Below, in pieces: positions 31,045 through 39,750 of a stretch of DNA of 61,045 nucleotides; within the stretch, counting starts at the first letter, position 1, and each line of letters opens with the position of its first letter. Below the pieces are notes generated by a model. The model worked only from the letters and a program-made list of their open reading frames with translations. It did no database searches and was not told the origin of the DNA. Source of the DNA: Chloroflexota bacterium (lineage in GTDB: Bacteria; Chloroflexota; Dehalococcoidia; Lucifugimonadales; Lucifugimonadaceae); assembly GCA_029262735.1 (NCBI GenBank), contig JAJCYY010000079.1:1-61045 (forward strand), in the 5' to 3' direction. Position numbers and translations under genes: made by a program.

Positions 31045-32592
31045 ATGCCTGGCTACACACCGAACTTCGAAGAGTTCAAGAAGCTCACAACTGAATACAA
31101 CCTGGTCCCTGTCTACAGGGAGATAACCGCTGACCTTGAGACTCCGGTCTCGGCATACCTGAAGGTGGCCCGAGGGCCGTACTCGTTCCTGTTCGAGTCG
31201 GTCGAAGGCGGCGAGAACCTTGCTCGTTACAGCTTCATCGGCACCGAACCGGGTGAGATCATCCGCACCGGTCCCGGCGAGCAGGATGGAGCGGTTGATC
31301 CGCTGGACCTTTTGCGGGACCGCATGGCAGGGATCAAACACGCGGACGTGCCGGGATTGCCAAAATTCCACGGCGGCGCGGTCGGATACGTTGCCTATGA
31401 CGCAGTGTCCTACTTCGAGCCAAGGGTTCCGGCGATCTCAGGAGAGACAACCGGGCTTGATGTCCCGGAGTCGATCTTCCTGTTTACCGACTCGTTGCTC
31501 ATCTTCGATCACGTCAGGCACACGATGACGGTGCTGGCGTATGCGGAGACGAGCGAAGACTCTGAGGCCAGCTATAACGCTGCGACTCGGCGTATCGAAG
31601 AGTTGATCCAGCGGCTTGATGAGCCGTTGCCGGAGCACCTGCAACGCAAGGCCAGCCCGCCAACTGCCGGCTTTTCTACAAGCGAGGCGAACCTGGACTA
31701 CTCGGCGACCGGTGCTGCAGCCAACGGCCCACAGATCGGCCAGCCGTTCATCCCGAATATGACTCGCGACTACTACGACAGCATGATCGAGACGTCGCGG
31801 CGTTACATCTTCGAGGGTGAGATAATCCAGGCCGTCGTGTCGCAGAGGCTGGCGCGCCGCACGCCGGTGCCGCCGTTCGATCTGTACCGTTCACTGCGAG
31901 CGGTGAACCCTTCGCCGTACATGTTTTTCCTTGATCTGGATGGATTCCAGATTGTCGGCGCGTCACCGGAGCTGCTGGCGTCGGTGATCGACGGTGAGGT
32001 TTCCGTTCACCCGATCGCCGGGACGCGGCCGCGCGGAAAGACGCCGGAGGAGGATGAGGCGCTGGAACGAGAGCTGCTCTCAGACGAGAAGGAGGTTGCG
32101 GAGCACGTGATGCTGCTGGACCTCGGCCGAAACGATGTTGGCCGAGTCTCGGAGCCGGGGTCGGTGACGGTTGAGCAGCAGTTGGAGGTGGAGCGGTATT
32201 CACACGTGATGCACATCGTCTCGCACGTGACCGGGCAGTTGGCTTCGGGCTACGACACGTTCGATGCGTTGAAGGCTGCGTTCCCGGCCGGCACGGTTTC
32301 TGGCGCGCCGAAGGTCCGGGCGATGGAGGTGATCGCGGAGCTCGAGACGCAGAAGCGAGGTCCATACTCGGGTGCGGTGGGTTACTTCAGCTACACAGGC
32401 AACATGGATACGGCGATCGCGCTGCGGACGATGGTGCTGAAGGATGGGGTGGCGTATCTGCAGGCGGGCGGCGGAATTGTGGCGGACAGCGTGCCGCAGA
32501 CCGAGTACGAGGAGACGCTGCACAAGATGGGCGCCCTGATGCGTGCGATTGATCACGCCGAGGAGAGTTTTGTGGAGACGGACGGGAGCTGA
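31045..32592 (+). CDS. trpE: Anthranilate synthase component I
   Basis: A 515-residue enzyme that with TrpG converts chorismate and glutamine to anthranilate, the first step of tryptophan synthesis. The start chosen is ATG 31045 (MPGYTPNFEEFKKLTTEYN). The N-terminal regulatory part contains FLFESVEGGENLARYSFIG, where the feedback inhibitor tryptophan binds in known enzymes (the LLES-like element). The chorismate-binding domain has GEIIQAVVSQRLARR, PSPYMFFLDLDGFQIVGASPE, HPIAGTRPRGKTPEED, LLDLGRNDVGRV and FPAGTVSGAPKVRAMEVI, all standard. First of five trp genes in order E-G-D-C-F. Confidence 0.97.
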   Translation: MPGYTPNFEEFKKLTTEYNLVPVYREITADLETPVSAYLKVARGPYSFLFESVEGGENLARYSFIGTEPGEIIRTGPGEQDGAVDPLDLLRDRMAGIKHADVPGLPKFHGGAVGYVAYDAVSYFEPRVPAISGETTGLDVPESIFLFTDSLLIFDHVRHTMTVLAYAETSEDSEASYNAATRRIEELIQRLDEPLPEHLQRKASPPTAGFSTSEANLDYSATGAAANGPQIGQPFIPNMTRDYYDSMIETSRRYIFEGEIIQAVVSQRLARRTPVPPFDLYRSLRAVNPSPYMFFLDLDGFQIVGASPELLASVIDGEVSVHPIAGTRPRGKTPEEDEALERELLSDEKEVAEHVMLLDLGRNDVGRVSEPGSVTVEQQLEVERYSHVMHIVSHVTGQLASGYDTFDALKAAFPAGTVSGAPKVRAMEVIAELETQKRGPYSGAVGYFSYTGNMDTAIALRTMVLKDGVAYLQAGGGIVADSVPQTEYEETLHKMGALMRAIDHAEESFVETDGS

Positions 32593-32662
32593 CGGCCGCC
32601 CGAGCCTCTATCCTGAAACAGGCGATCATCTAATCCAGATCCGATCCCATTAGAAGACAAAA

Positions 32663-33238
32663 ATGCTACTGCTGATTGATAACTACGACAGCTTCACCTA
32701 CAACCTGTTCCAGTATCTGTCTGAGCTGGGAGCTGACGTTAGCGTGGTGCGCAACGACAAGGCAACTGTCGAAGAGCTGGACCTGAAGCAGCCGGATCTT
32801 GTCGTTGTCTCTCCCGGTCCGTCGACCCCGGACAATGCCGGTGTTTCAGTCGATGCGGTCCGACATTTCACCGGCAAGGTTCCTGTGCTCGGCGTTTGCC
32901 TCGGTCACCAGTGCATTGGGGCGGCGTTCGGAGGCAAAGTCAGTGGCGCGGGCGAGATCAGGCACGGCAAGACGTCGCTGATTCACCACGACGGCAAAGG
33001 GGTGTTCAAGGATGTCCCGAATCCGTTCGAGGCTGTGCGCTATCACTCGCTGGCGATTGAGAACGAGACCGTCCCGCCTGATTTCGAGGTTACTGCGCGT
33101 ACAGAGAACGGCATCATCATGGGCATCCGGCACAAGAGCCTGCCGGTAGAGGGCGTGCAGTTTCATCCGGAGTCGATCATGACGAAGCCCGGCAAGAAGA
33201 TCCTGCAAAATTTTCTCGATTTGGCGAAACAGGCGTGA
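32663..33238 (+). CDS. trpG: Anthranilate synthase component II (glutamine amidotransferase)
   Basis: A 191-residue class I glutamine amidotransferase supplying ammonia to TrpE. MLLLIDNYDSFTYNLFQYL is the family N-terminus. The nucleophile is Cys79 in GVCLGHQCIG, and the His-Glu pair is in VQFHPESIM. FGGKVSGAGEIRHGK and RYHSLAIE support TrpG/PabA. In some bacteria one TrpG also serves PabB in folate synthesis. It follows trpE by 70 bp and precedes trpD by 14 bp. Confidence 0.96.
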   Translation: MLLLIDNYDSFTYNLFQYLSELGADVSVVRNDKATVEELDLKQPDLVVVSPGPSTPDNAGVSVDAVRHFTGKVPVLGVCLGHQCIGAAFGGKVSGAGEIRHGKTSLIHHDGKGVFKDVPNPFEAVRYHSLAIENETVPPDFEVTARTENGIIMGIRHKSLPVEGVQFHPESIMTKPGKKILQNFLDLAKQA

Positions 33239-33252
33239 GGAATATGTAACTC

Positions 33253-34302
33253 ATGGACATCAAGCAGGGAATACAGGCCATTGTTGACGGCGGAGCGGAC
33301 CTATCGCAGGACGAGGCCGCCGATGTGATGCGGCAGATCATGTCTGGCGATGCGACGCCGGCCCAGTTTGGCGCGTTCGTGACTGCGCTCCGGATGAAGG
33401 GTGAGACTCCGGAAGAGATCGCCGGTATGGCCCGCGTCATGCGAGAGGTGTCGCTGCACGTCGAGACGGACCTGCCGGTCGTCGATACCTGCGGGACGGG
33501 CGGCGACAACAAGGGCTGGTTCAATATTTCGACGGCTGCGGCGTTCGTGGTCGCCGGGGCAGGGGTTCCGGTCGCCAAGCACGGCAACCGGGCGATGTCC
33601 GGCTCTAGCGGCAGTGCAGACGCGCTGGAGGCGATGGGAGTCAACATCGGCCTTTCACCCGAAGGTGTGAAGCGGTGCATCGAGGACGTCGGCATCGGGT
33701 TCATGTTCGCCCAGGCGTTTCACCCGGCGATGAAGTTCGCAGGGCCGCTCAGACCGCAGATCGGCATTCGCACGGTGTTCAATCTGCTCGGTCCGATGAC
33801 CAATCCTGCTGGTGCGACGAAGCAGGTGATCGGTGTGTCTGACCTGCAGACTGCTGAGAAGATTGCGAAGGCGCTGGCATTGCTCGGCACCGAATCGTCG
33901 CTGGTTGTGCATGGAGAGTCTGGGGCAGACGAGGTGGATATCGAAGGCCACACGCTCATCTACCAGGTGTCGCCGGATGCGATGAAGCGCAGGCGGACGC
34001 GGGCTGCCGACTTCGGATTGCCCGAGTGCACCCGCGATCACCTTGTCGTGAGCAGCACTGACGAGAGTGTACGGCGTATAAGGGATGTTTTCGACGGTAA
34101 CGGAGGCGGCCACAACGCGCCGCCATCGGTTGAGCGCTCCTCGTACACTGCGGTGGTGATCAATGCGGCCACGGCGCTCTATGCGGCCGGCGAGGCGGTG
34201 AGTTTCCAGGACGCGTGTCAGATGGCGCAGGACTCGATAAAGTCAGGCGCTGCGAAAACGAAGCTCGAACAACTGGCAGAGCTGTCACAAAAGCTGGAAT
34301 AA
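33253..34302 (+). CDS. trpD: Anthranilate phosphoribosyltransferase
   Basis: A 349-residue class III phosphoribosyltransferase (nucleoside phosphorylase II fold) that joins anthranilate to PRPP. The PRPP/anthranilate motifs are VDTCGTGGDNKGWFNISTAA, KHGNRAMSGSSGSADALEAMG and FAQAFHPAMKFAGPLRPQIG, then RTVFNLLGPMTNPA. All signature residues are in place. Gene spacing (14 bp after trpG, 3 bp before trpC) shows a tight operon. Confidence 0.97.
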   Translation: MDIKQGIQAIVDGGADLSQDEAADVMRQIMSGDATPAQFGAFVTALRMKGETPEEIAGMARVMREVSLHVETDLPVVDTCGTGGDNKGWFNISTAAAFVVAGAGVPVAKHGNRAMSGSSGSADALEAMGVNIGLSPEGVKRCIEDVGIGFMFAQAFHPAMKFAGPLRPQIGIRTVFNLLGPMTNPAGATKQVIGVSDLQTAEKIAKALALLGTESSLVVHGESGADEVDIEGHTLIYQVSPDAMKRRRTRAADFGLPECTRDHLVVSSTDESVRRIRDVFDGNGGGHNAPPSVERSSYTAVVINAATALYAAGEAVSFQDACQMAQDSIKSGAAKTKLEQLAELSQKLE

Positions 34303-34305
34303 GCG

Positions 34306-35151
34306 ATGTCAGAAGCTGGCAAATCTACCGGAGACGAATCCGGCATTCTTGACCGGATTGTCGCTGCGCGGCTCGGGCGGATAGAGCAGTCGAAGCGTGA
34401 TCGCCCGCTAGCTGACGTGAAGGCGGCGCTTGCTGACGCAGCTCCGGTCACACCCTTTCGAGAAACGCTCGCCTCAAAGCCCGGTATCTCGGTCATCGCC
34501 GAGATGAAGCGCTCCTCACCGTCCGCCGGGTCGCTGGAGAGCGATCTTGACCCGGTGATGCGCGCAGGTATGTACTGCTCGGCCGGAGCTGCTGCCATCT
34601 CGGTGCTTACCGAGCCGGACTTCTTCGGTGGATCAAATGACGATCTGCGTAGGGTGAAGGACGTCGCAGGCCAACGGGGCGTTGCGGTGCTTCAGAAAGA
34701 CTTCATCGTGGACGAATACCAGGTCTACGAGGCGAGATCGGCGGGCGCAGACGCCATCCTGCTGATCATCGCAATACTGGATCCAGTTACATACTCGAGT
34801 TTACTGGAGACGGCGCACGAACTTGGAATGTCGGCACTTGTCGAGGTGTTCGATGAGCAGGAGCTCGCGATGGCGCTCAGCGCAGAGCCGCAGATCGTGG
34901 GCGTGAACAACCGTAACCTCAAGACGTTGCAGACTTCTCTGAGCGTTTTCGAGCGCGTGTCGCCGAAGGTCCCCGCTGGCTCGCTGAAGGTGGCCGAGAG
35001 CGGAATGAAGAACGCAGCCGACGTCGAACGCATGGGCCAGGCGGGAGCAAAGGCCGTGCTGGTCGGCGAATCTCTGATGCGTGCCGGTAACGATGCGGCC
35101 GGACTTGTCAGTGCGATGTCACGTGTGACCGTGGCAGGAGCCTCGGGATGA
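34306..35151 (+). CDS. trpC: Indole-3-glycerol-phosphate synthase
   Basis: A 281-residue TIM barrel closing the indole ring. Motifs: ISVIAEMKRSSPSAG (catalytic Lys), AISVLTEPDFFGGSNDDL, VLQKDFIVDEYQVYEARSAG, LVEVFDEQEL, GVNNRNLKTLQT and VAESGMKNAADVERM. Catalytic Lys/Glu residues are all recognisable. The stop overlaps the trpF ATG by 4 nt, so the two are translationally coupled. Confidence 0.97.
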   Translation: MSEAGKSTGDESGILDRIVAARLGRIEQSKRDRPLADVKAALADAAPVTPFRETLASKPGISVIAEMKRSSPSAGSLESDLDPVMRAGMYCSAGAAAISVLTEPDFFGGSNDDLRRVKDVAGQRGVAVLQKDFIVDEYQVYEARSAGADAILLIIAILDPVTYSSLLETAHELGMSALVEVFDEQELAMALSAEPQIVGVNNRNLKTLQTSLSVFERVSPKVPAGSLKVAESGMKNAADVERMGQAGAKAVLVGESLMRAGNDAAGLVSAMSRVTVAGASG

Positions 35152-35834
35152 GCGCCACAACAAAGATAAAGATCTGCGGACTGCGCACAGCCGAGGCGGC
35201 ATGGGTCGCTGCGTCGGAGGGCGTCGATTTCCTCGGATTCGTGTTCGTGGAAGGTGTGCGCAGGCAGCTCAAGCCGTCCGAAGGCCAGGCGGTAATCCGT
35301 AGCTATCGCACCCGCGGAGACCGTCGAGACCGGCGACGAGGCAAGGGGCCGCAGCTTGTGGGGCTGTTTCGTAACCAGGACGCCGGTATGGTCAACCGTC
35401 TGTCGAGGCAGACGGACCTGGATCGCATCCAGCTGACGGGCGACGAGGATGAGACGTATGCCCGGAGTATTCACAAGCCGGTTTTCAGACAGGTGAGGAT
35501 CAGGCCGGAGACGACGCGGGTTGAGCTTTCGGAGACGGTGCAGACGCAGTTGGACGCGGGCCGGATGGTGGTCCTGGACCGCTACGACGCCAAAGTGCCG
35601 GGCGGCGGAGGTGTGAGCTTCGACTGGTCGGTTGCAGAGGGCGTTGCAAACCGTGAGGGCGTGCTGCTGGCTGGTGGTCTGACGCCGGAGAACGTGGGTG
35701 ATGCGATCAGGCAGCTTGAGCCGTGGGGTGTGGATGTCTCATCGGGGGTGGAGACCGATGGCGTGAAGGACCATGACAAGATACGGGCGTTTATCGAGGC
35801 TGTACGGGCTGTTCAAGAGATTCCGGCCGGATGA
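35148..35834 (+). CDS. trpF: Phosphoribosylanthranilate isomerase
   Basis: A 228-residue TIM barrel that isomerises phosphoribosylanthranilate. KIKICGLRTAEAAWVAASEG holds the catalytic Cys (KICG), GVDFLGFVFVEGVRRQLKP follows, and the catalytic Asp is expected in the VVLDRYDAK strand. LLAGGLTPENVGDAI and VDVSSGVETDGVKDHDKI are standard TrpF. A basic insertion (YRTRGDRRDRRRGKGPQ) enlarges one loop. Last gene of the cluster here; trpB and trpA must be elsewhere. Confidence 0.95.
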   Translation: MSATTKIKICGLRTAEAAWVAASEGVDFLGFVFVEGVRRQLKPSEGQAVIRSYRTRGDRRDRRRGKGPQLVGLFRNQDAGMVNRLSRQTDLDRIQLTGDEDETYARSIHKPVFRQVRIRPETTRVELSETVQTQLDAGRMVVLDRYDAKVPGGGGVSFDWSVAEGVANREGVLLAGGLTPENVGDAIRQLEPWGVDVSSGVETDGVKDHDKIRAFIEAVRAVQEIPAG

Positions 35835-35957
35835 GCGCAACGGGAATTCATGACGGTGCGTGGCAGATATTTCTTCAGTCTTGCTGTTCGGTAGTTGACA
35901 CAGTATTTCGTGCTGTTCACTTTGTAGATGAACAGGATTGTTCTCACGGAGAAGATC

Positions 35958-36974
35958 ATGTCGGCGATGTTGAAGATGGCGCAGTACGGGACTAAGCACG
36001 GCCACGCGCAAGGTGTGTACGAGGTGATGAGCGCGCATCCCGAAGTGCACATGGCAGGGATCTACGAGCCTGATCCCGCTCGTAAAGCGCAGCTGCTCGC
36101 GTCTGGCAATCCCACATGGATGAACGCGCACTGGTTCGACGATCCTGTCGAATTCCTGGATGATCCTGACATCATCGCGGTGTCATCAGAGGGAGCTAAT
36201 CGGGAGAGCCTCGGTCACACCGAGCAGATCATCGCTGCTGGAAAACACGTGTTCTACGATAAGCCGGCCGGTGACGATTTTACGCGGTTTGGGCGGATTG
36301 TCGAAGAGGCACGACAAAAGAGCCTGCTGATCCAGATGGGCTACATGTTCCGCAACCATGATGGCTTCGAGCGTATTGCTGAATTTGCACGATCCGGTTT
36401 CCTTGGCCATGTATTCCAGGTACGGGCGCATATGTCGACGTGGATACCGGAGCAGAACCCGGATAATCCGGTGCTCGGCCGTTTGGGTCTGGCTCACAAC
36501 AGCGCAGGAATCATGTACGACCTCGGCGGGCACATGCTCGATCAGATCGTGTGGCTGCTCGGTCGGCCGGACCGCGTTACCTCTTTCATGCAGAACTCAG
36601 CCAGCGAGAAGCGTGAGTTCATGGACAATACGCTGACGGTGCTCGAGTATGCACGGGCGATCGCAACGGTGGACATCGCGGCGGTGGAGCCGCAGCCAAT
36701 GGCGCGCCGGTTCGAGGTGTACGGCACAGATGGATCGGCGATCATGGAGCCGATGGAACCGCCTGGCGGGTTACGGCTGACGCTGCTCAAGGCGAAGGAC
36801 GGCTATCCGGCAGGCGTGTCGGTAATAAAGCTGGAGGACAGGCCGCGCTATGTTGGGGGCTTTGCTGCGTTCGTGAGGAGCATCAGGGGAGAGGCAGAGC
36901 CGGAGAGATCTCTTGAGCATGAACTGCAGGTGCAGGAGACGCTTATGCGAGTGACCGGAGCGTTGGCGGATTAA
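35958..36974 (+). CDS. Gfo/Idh/MocA-family NAD(P)-dependent oxidoreductase
   Basis: A 338-residue dehydrogenase, start ATG 35958 preceded by CGGAGAAG at correct spacing (an upstream ATG at 35928 lacks a site). The Rossmann part has KMAQYGTKHGHAQGVYEVM and VHMAGIYEPDPARKAQL. GKHVFYDKPAGDDF contains the catalytic Lys of the EKP-type motif (here DKP). The C-terminal alpha/beta domain holds HNSAGIMYDLGGHMLDQIVWLLG, with the expected His. Sugar or sugar-derived substrates are usual in this family; the particular one is unknown. Monocistronic; its stop overlaps the converging pentapeptide gene by 4 nt. Confidence 0.87.
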   Translation: MSAMLKMAQYGTKHGHAQGVYEVMSAHPEVHMAGIYEPDPARKAQLLASGNPTWMNAHWFDDPVEFLDDPDIIAVSSEGANRESLGHTEQIIAAGKHVFYDKPAGDDFTRFGRIVEEARQKSLLIQMGYMFRNHDGFERIAEFARSGFLGHVFQVRAHMSTWIPEQNPDNPVLGRLGLAHNSAGIMYDLGGHMLDQIVWLLGRPDRVTSFMQNSASEKREFMDNTLTVLEYARAIATVDIAAVEPQPMARRFEVYGTDGSAIMEPMEPPGGLRLTLLKAKDGYPAGVSVIKLEDRPRYVGGFAAFVRSIRGEAEPERSLEHELQVQETLMRVTGALAD

Positions 36975-37423
36975 GCCTGTTTTCCGCTCTCTTTTGCAGA
37001 CCTGTGGCCCTCGACCGTTCCGCTTCCCTTTGGCCAGATCGCTTTCAATGTGTGCGCAGCCTTGAACTGAGCGCCTTCGATGTTGCAGTCGCGCAGCACC
37101 GCTCTGTACATGTTGGCCTTCCGCACGTCGGCACCGGAGAGGTCAGCACCTGAAAGAGTGGTCCGATACAGCATCGCCTTGAAAAGGTTGGCGTTTCGAA
37201 GATTGGCCTTCTTCAGCGAAGCCTCGGACAGATCGGTACCGCTCAGGTCAGCGTTCGACAGATCGGCGCGGTCAAGGATTGCCCGCCCGAGGTTCCACCC
37301 GGCAAACTGCGCGCCCGAAAGATCGGCGCCCGAAAGATCGAGCCGCTCCACCGGGTTTTCGCTTCGCCATTCATCGACGGCGTTTGCGCCGCGATTGACG
37401 ATCTCCATGTGTTCAGGATTCAT
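36971..37423 (-). CDS. Pentapeptide-repeat protein
   Basis: A 150-residue protein. The start is ATG 37423 (MNPEHMEIVNRGANAV), after which A(D/N)Lxx repeats begin near residue 27. RLDLSGADLSGAQFAG is followed by about 15 consecutive pentapeptides such as ADLSN, ADLSG, TDLSE, ANLRN and ANLFK. These make a right-handed quadrilateral beta helix. Some such proteins mimic DNA and protect gyrase, but most have no known role, and this one carries no further domain. A longer frame to 37561 crosses non-coding DNA. Confidence 0.85.
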   Translation of the reverse strand: MNPEHMEIVNRGANAVDEWRSENPVERLDLSGADLSGAQFAGWNLGRAILDRADLSNADLSGTDLSEASLKKANLRNANLFKAMLYRTTLSGADLSGADVRKANMYRAVLRDCNIEGAQFKAAHTLKAIWPKGSGTVEGHRSAKESGKQA

Positions 37424-37653
37424 ATGAGTGATGCGGGTGAGGTCGCGGGCCCGGTTTGGGCCAGTCCGGCCCTGCTCGGTCGAGTCTGACCAAGTCTGAG
37501 TGATAGAGTATGCGCCGCCAACGGCCTTTCGGACGACTGGAGTTCGACAGTTTTGAAACACGATTGAAACAATCCCGGGTTAGTTTACGATGCAAGATTG
37601 CCGGGATCGCCCGATCTATTTTGGGCCACATTTGAGGTGGCACGGAGTGAAAA

Positions 37654-38685
37654 ATGAGCTACATCGCTGAGTACATCTGGATTGACGGTACGGAGCCAAC
37701 TGCGAAGCTTCGTTCAAAGGCGAAGGTTGTGGATGACGGCGCAGAGCCGCCAATCTGGGGCTTCGACGGCTCCAGCACGAACCAGGCTCCCGGTGACAAG
37801 TCCGACGTTGTCCTGAGACCGGTGCATGTGATACATGACCCGGTCCGGGGTGGTGACAACAAGCTGGTGTTGAACGAAACGCTGCTTACGGATATGACTC
37901 CCCACCCGACAAACACTCGTGCCGCATGTGCAGCCGCATCCGAGAAGTATGGAGAGCTCGACACCTGGTTTGGAATGGAGCAGGAGTACACCTTCTATGA
38001 AGGCCGAAATCCCCTCGGCTGGCCATCGAAGAGCGGATTTCCGGCTCCACAGGGTGGTTACTACTGTGGTGTAGGCGCAGACGAAATCTTTGGCCGCGCC
38101 GTGGTCAACGATCATCTACAGGCATGCATCGATGCGGGACTTCACATCTCGGGCATCAACGCCGAAGTGATGCCGGGGCAGTGGGAGTTCCAGATTGGTC
38201 CGGTTGCTACACCCCGAGCCGCTGATGAGATGTGGCTCGCTCGCTGGCTCCTTTACCGCATAGCCGAGGACCACGAAGGTCCCTCAGGGATCCCGATTTC
38301 AGCGACTCTCAGCCCGAAGCCGGTCGAGGGGGACTGGAACGGCGCTGGTTGCCACACCAACTTCTCCACAAACCAGATGCGTGAGTCGTTTGACGCATGC
38401 ATTGCCGCTGCCGAGGCTCTTGGAGCGGAGGGAAAACCGGAGCTTCACATAGCCAACTACGGTGCCGGCATTGAGCTGCGGTTGACCGGTCAGCACGAGA
38501 CTGCCCGATACGACGAGTACTCATACGGCGTGTCTGATCGTGGCGCATCGGTGCGAATCCCATGGCAGGTGGAACGTGATGGTAAGGGCTACATTGAAGA
38601 CCGGCGTCCGAACGCCAACTGTGACCCGTACACGGTTACGCGGCTGATCGTCGAGACTGTGGGCGCTGCTGCGACCGGAAAGTAG
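37654..38685 (+). CDS. glnII: Type II (eukaryote-like) glutamine synthetase
   Basis: A 343-residue GS-II, much shorter than GlnA type I. Motifs: IAEYIWIDGTEPTAKLRSKAK, PPIWGFDGSSTNQAPG, WFGMEQEYTFYEG, GYYCGVGADEIFGR, GINAEVMPGQWEFQIGP, GAGCHTNFSTNQMR and NYGAGIELRLTGQHET, all typical of GSII decamers in plants, rhizobia and some Chloroflexota. It condenses glutamate, ammonia and ATP. GSII lacks the adenylylation Tyr of GSI, so control is likely transcriptional. The 90-bp leader has an imperfect dyad (AATCCCGG...CCGGGATCG). Confidence 0.95.
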   Translation: MSYIAEYIWIDGTEPTAKLRSKAKVVDDGAEPPIWGFDGSSTNQAPGDKSDVVLRPVHVIHDPVRGGDNKLVLNETLLTDMTPHPTNTRAACAAASEKYGELDTWFGMEQEYTFYEGRNPLGWPSKSGFPAPQGGYYCGVGADEIFGRAVVNDHLQACIDAGLHISGINAEVMPGQWEFQIGPVATPRAADEMWLARWLLYRIAEDHEGPSGIPISATLSPKPVEGDWNGAGCHTNFSTNQMRESFDACIAAAEALGAEGKPELHIANYGAGIELRLTGQHETARYDEYSYGVSDRGASVRIPWQVERDGKGYIEDRRPNANCDPYTVTRLIVETVGAAATGK

Positions 38686-38790
38686 GTTAGGGTCCGAAAA
38701 CTCCCGATGGAGTTCGCTAGCAATATGCAGAGCAGGTTGAAAATGCCTGCTCCGCAAACTGTTTGTTGCTGGATGAGCCAACCGCCGAGA

Positions 38791-39729
38791 TTAGTCAGCG
38801 GCCGACATCTCGCAGAGCTTCTGCAGTGACTCCCAGTCATCGTCTACGATGCTCTGGATCTCAGCGATCACCGACTCTTTGCCATCGCCAATCAGGTGGC
38901 TGAAGCGTTTCTGTGACTTCAGGGCATCGATCACGGGCCGTCGTTTCTGGCCGCCACCGGTCATGTGCCACGCACCGTCGACCACCTCGTAGAGCGGCCA
39001 CAAACCAGCCTCCACCATCAGGCGGCTGACCTCCATCGTCTTGTCCGTGTCGAAGCGCCAGCCGCGGTCGCACGGAGTCAGCACATTGATGAACGCCGGT
39101 CCGTCTGCGGCCTCGGCCTTGCGCACCTTCGTCATCAGATCTTTCCAGTTGTGGACAGCAGCCTGCGCCACGTAAGGGATTCCGTGTGCGGCGATGATGC
39201 GGGTCATGTCCTTGTGCCACTGCATCTTGCCCGGCCTGATGTCACCTACCGGCGTCGTCGTCGTCCATGCGCCAAGTAAAGTCGCACTGCTGCGCTGGAT
39301 TCCGGTGTTCATGTATCCCTCGTTGTTGAGGCAGATATAGATGAACTTGTGGCCGCGTTCGAGCGCGCCACTGAGCCACTGGAAGCCGATGTCGTATGTT
39401 GCGCCATCACCGGCGAAAACGAGGAAGGTCAGCGGCCTGGGTTCCATGCGGCCCTTGCGGACCAGTGCCTTGTACGCCGCTTCAACGCCGGAGATTGTTG
39501 TCGCAGCGTTCTCGAACGCGTTGTGGATCACAGGAACCTTCCACGTTGTGTCCGGGAAGCGGGTTGTTGCGACCTCCAGGCATCCGGTTGCCAGTGCGAC
39601 GACAGGAGGGTTCTCAAGCGCTGCCAGCACCTGTCTGACTGCGGTCGGCTCGGCACATCCGGCGCAGAGCGCGTGGCCTGAGCCGAACAGCTCCGTCTTC
39701 TTCGTGAGTTCGCGCAGTTTCAGTGTCAT
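38791..39729 (-). CDS. porB: 2-oxoacid (pyruvate-type):ferredoxin oxidoreductase, beta subunit
   Basis: A 312-residue thiamine diphosphate-binding subunit. GSGHALCAGCAEPTAVRQVL carries the CxxC of the cluster-coordinating set, and the cofactor motif is FAGDGATYDIGFQWLSGAL with the later NNEGYMNTG. VIHNAFENAATTISGVEAAYK is typical of PorB. Last gene of the gamma-delta-alpha-beta operon, 21 bp after the alpha gene. The complex oxidatively decarboxylates a 2-oxoacid to acyl-CoA with ferredoxin as acceptor, or works in reverse. Pyruvate is the likeliest substrate by subunit arrangement. Confidence 0.9.
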   Translation of the reverse strand: MTLKLRELTKKTELFGSGHALCAGCAEPTAVRQVLAALENPPVVALATGCLEVATTRFPDTTWKVPVIHNAFENAATTISGVEAAYKALVRKGRMEPRPLTFLVFAGDGATYDIGFQWLSGALERGHKFIYICLNNEGYMNTGIQRSSATLLGAWTTTTPVGDIRPGKMQWHKDMTRIIAAHGIPYVAQAAVHNWKDLMTKVRKAEAADGPAFINVLTPCDRGWRFDTDKTMEVSRLMVEAGLWPLYEVVDGAWHMTGGGQKRRPVIDALKSQKRFSHLIGDGKESVIAEIQSIVDDDWESLQKLCEMSAAD

Positions 39730-39750
39730 TTGATCTCCGCCTCTGAATCT

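Noticed and set aside
37080..37427. 115-codon plus-strand frame over the pentapeptide gene
   Set aside because: It is the mirror of the repeat structure and has no independent evidence.
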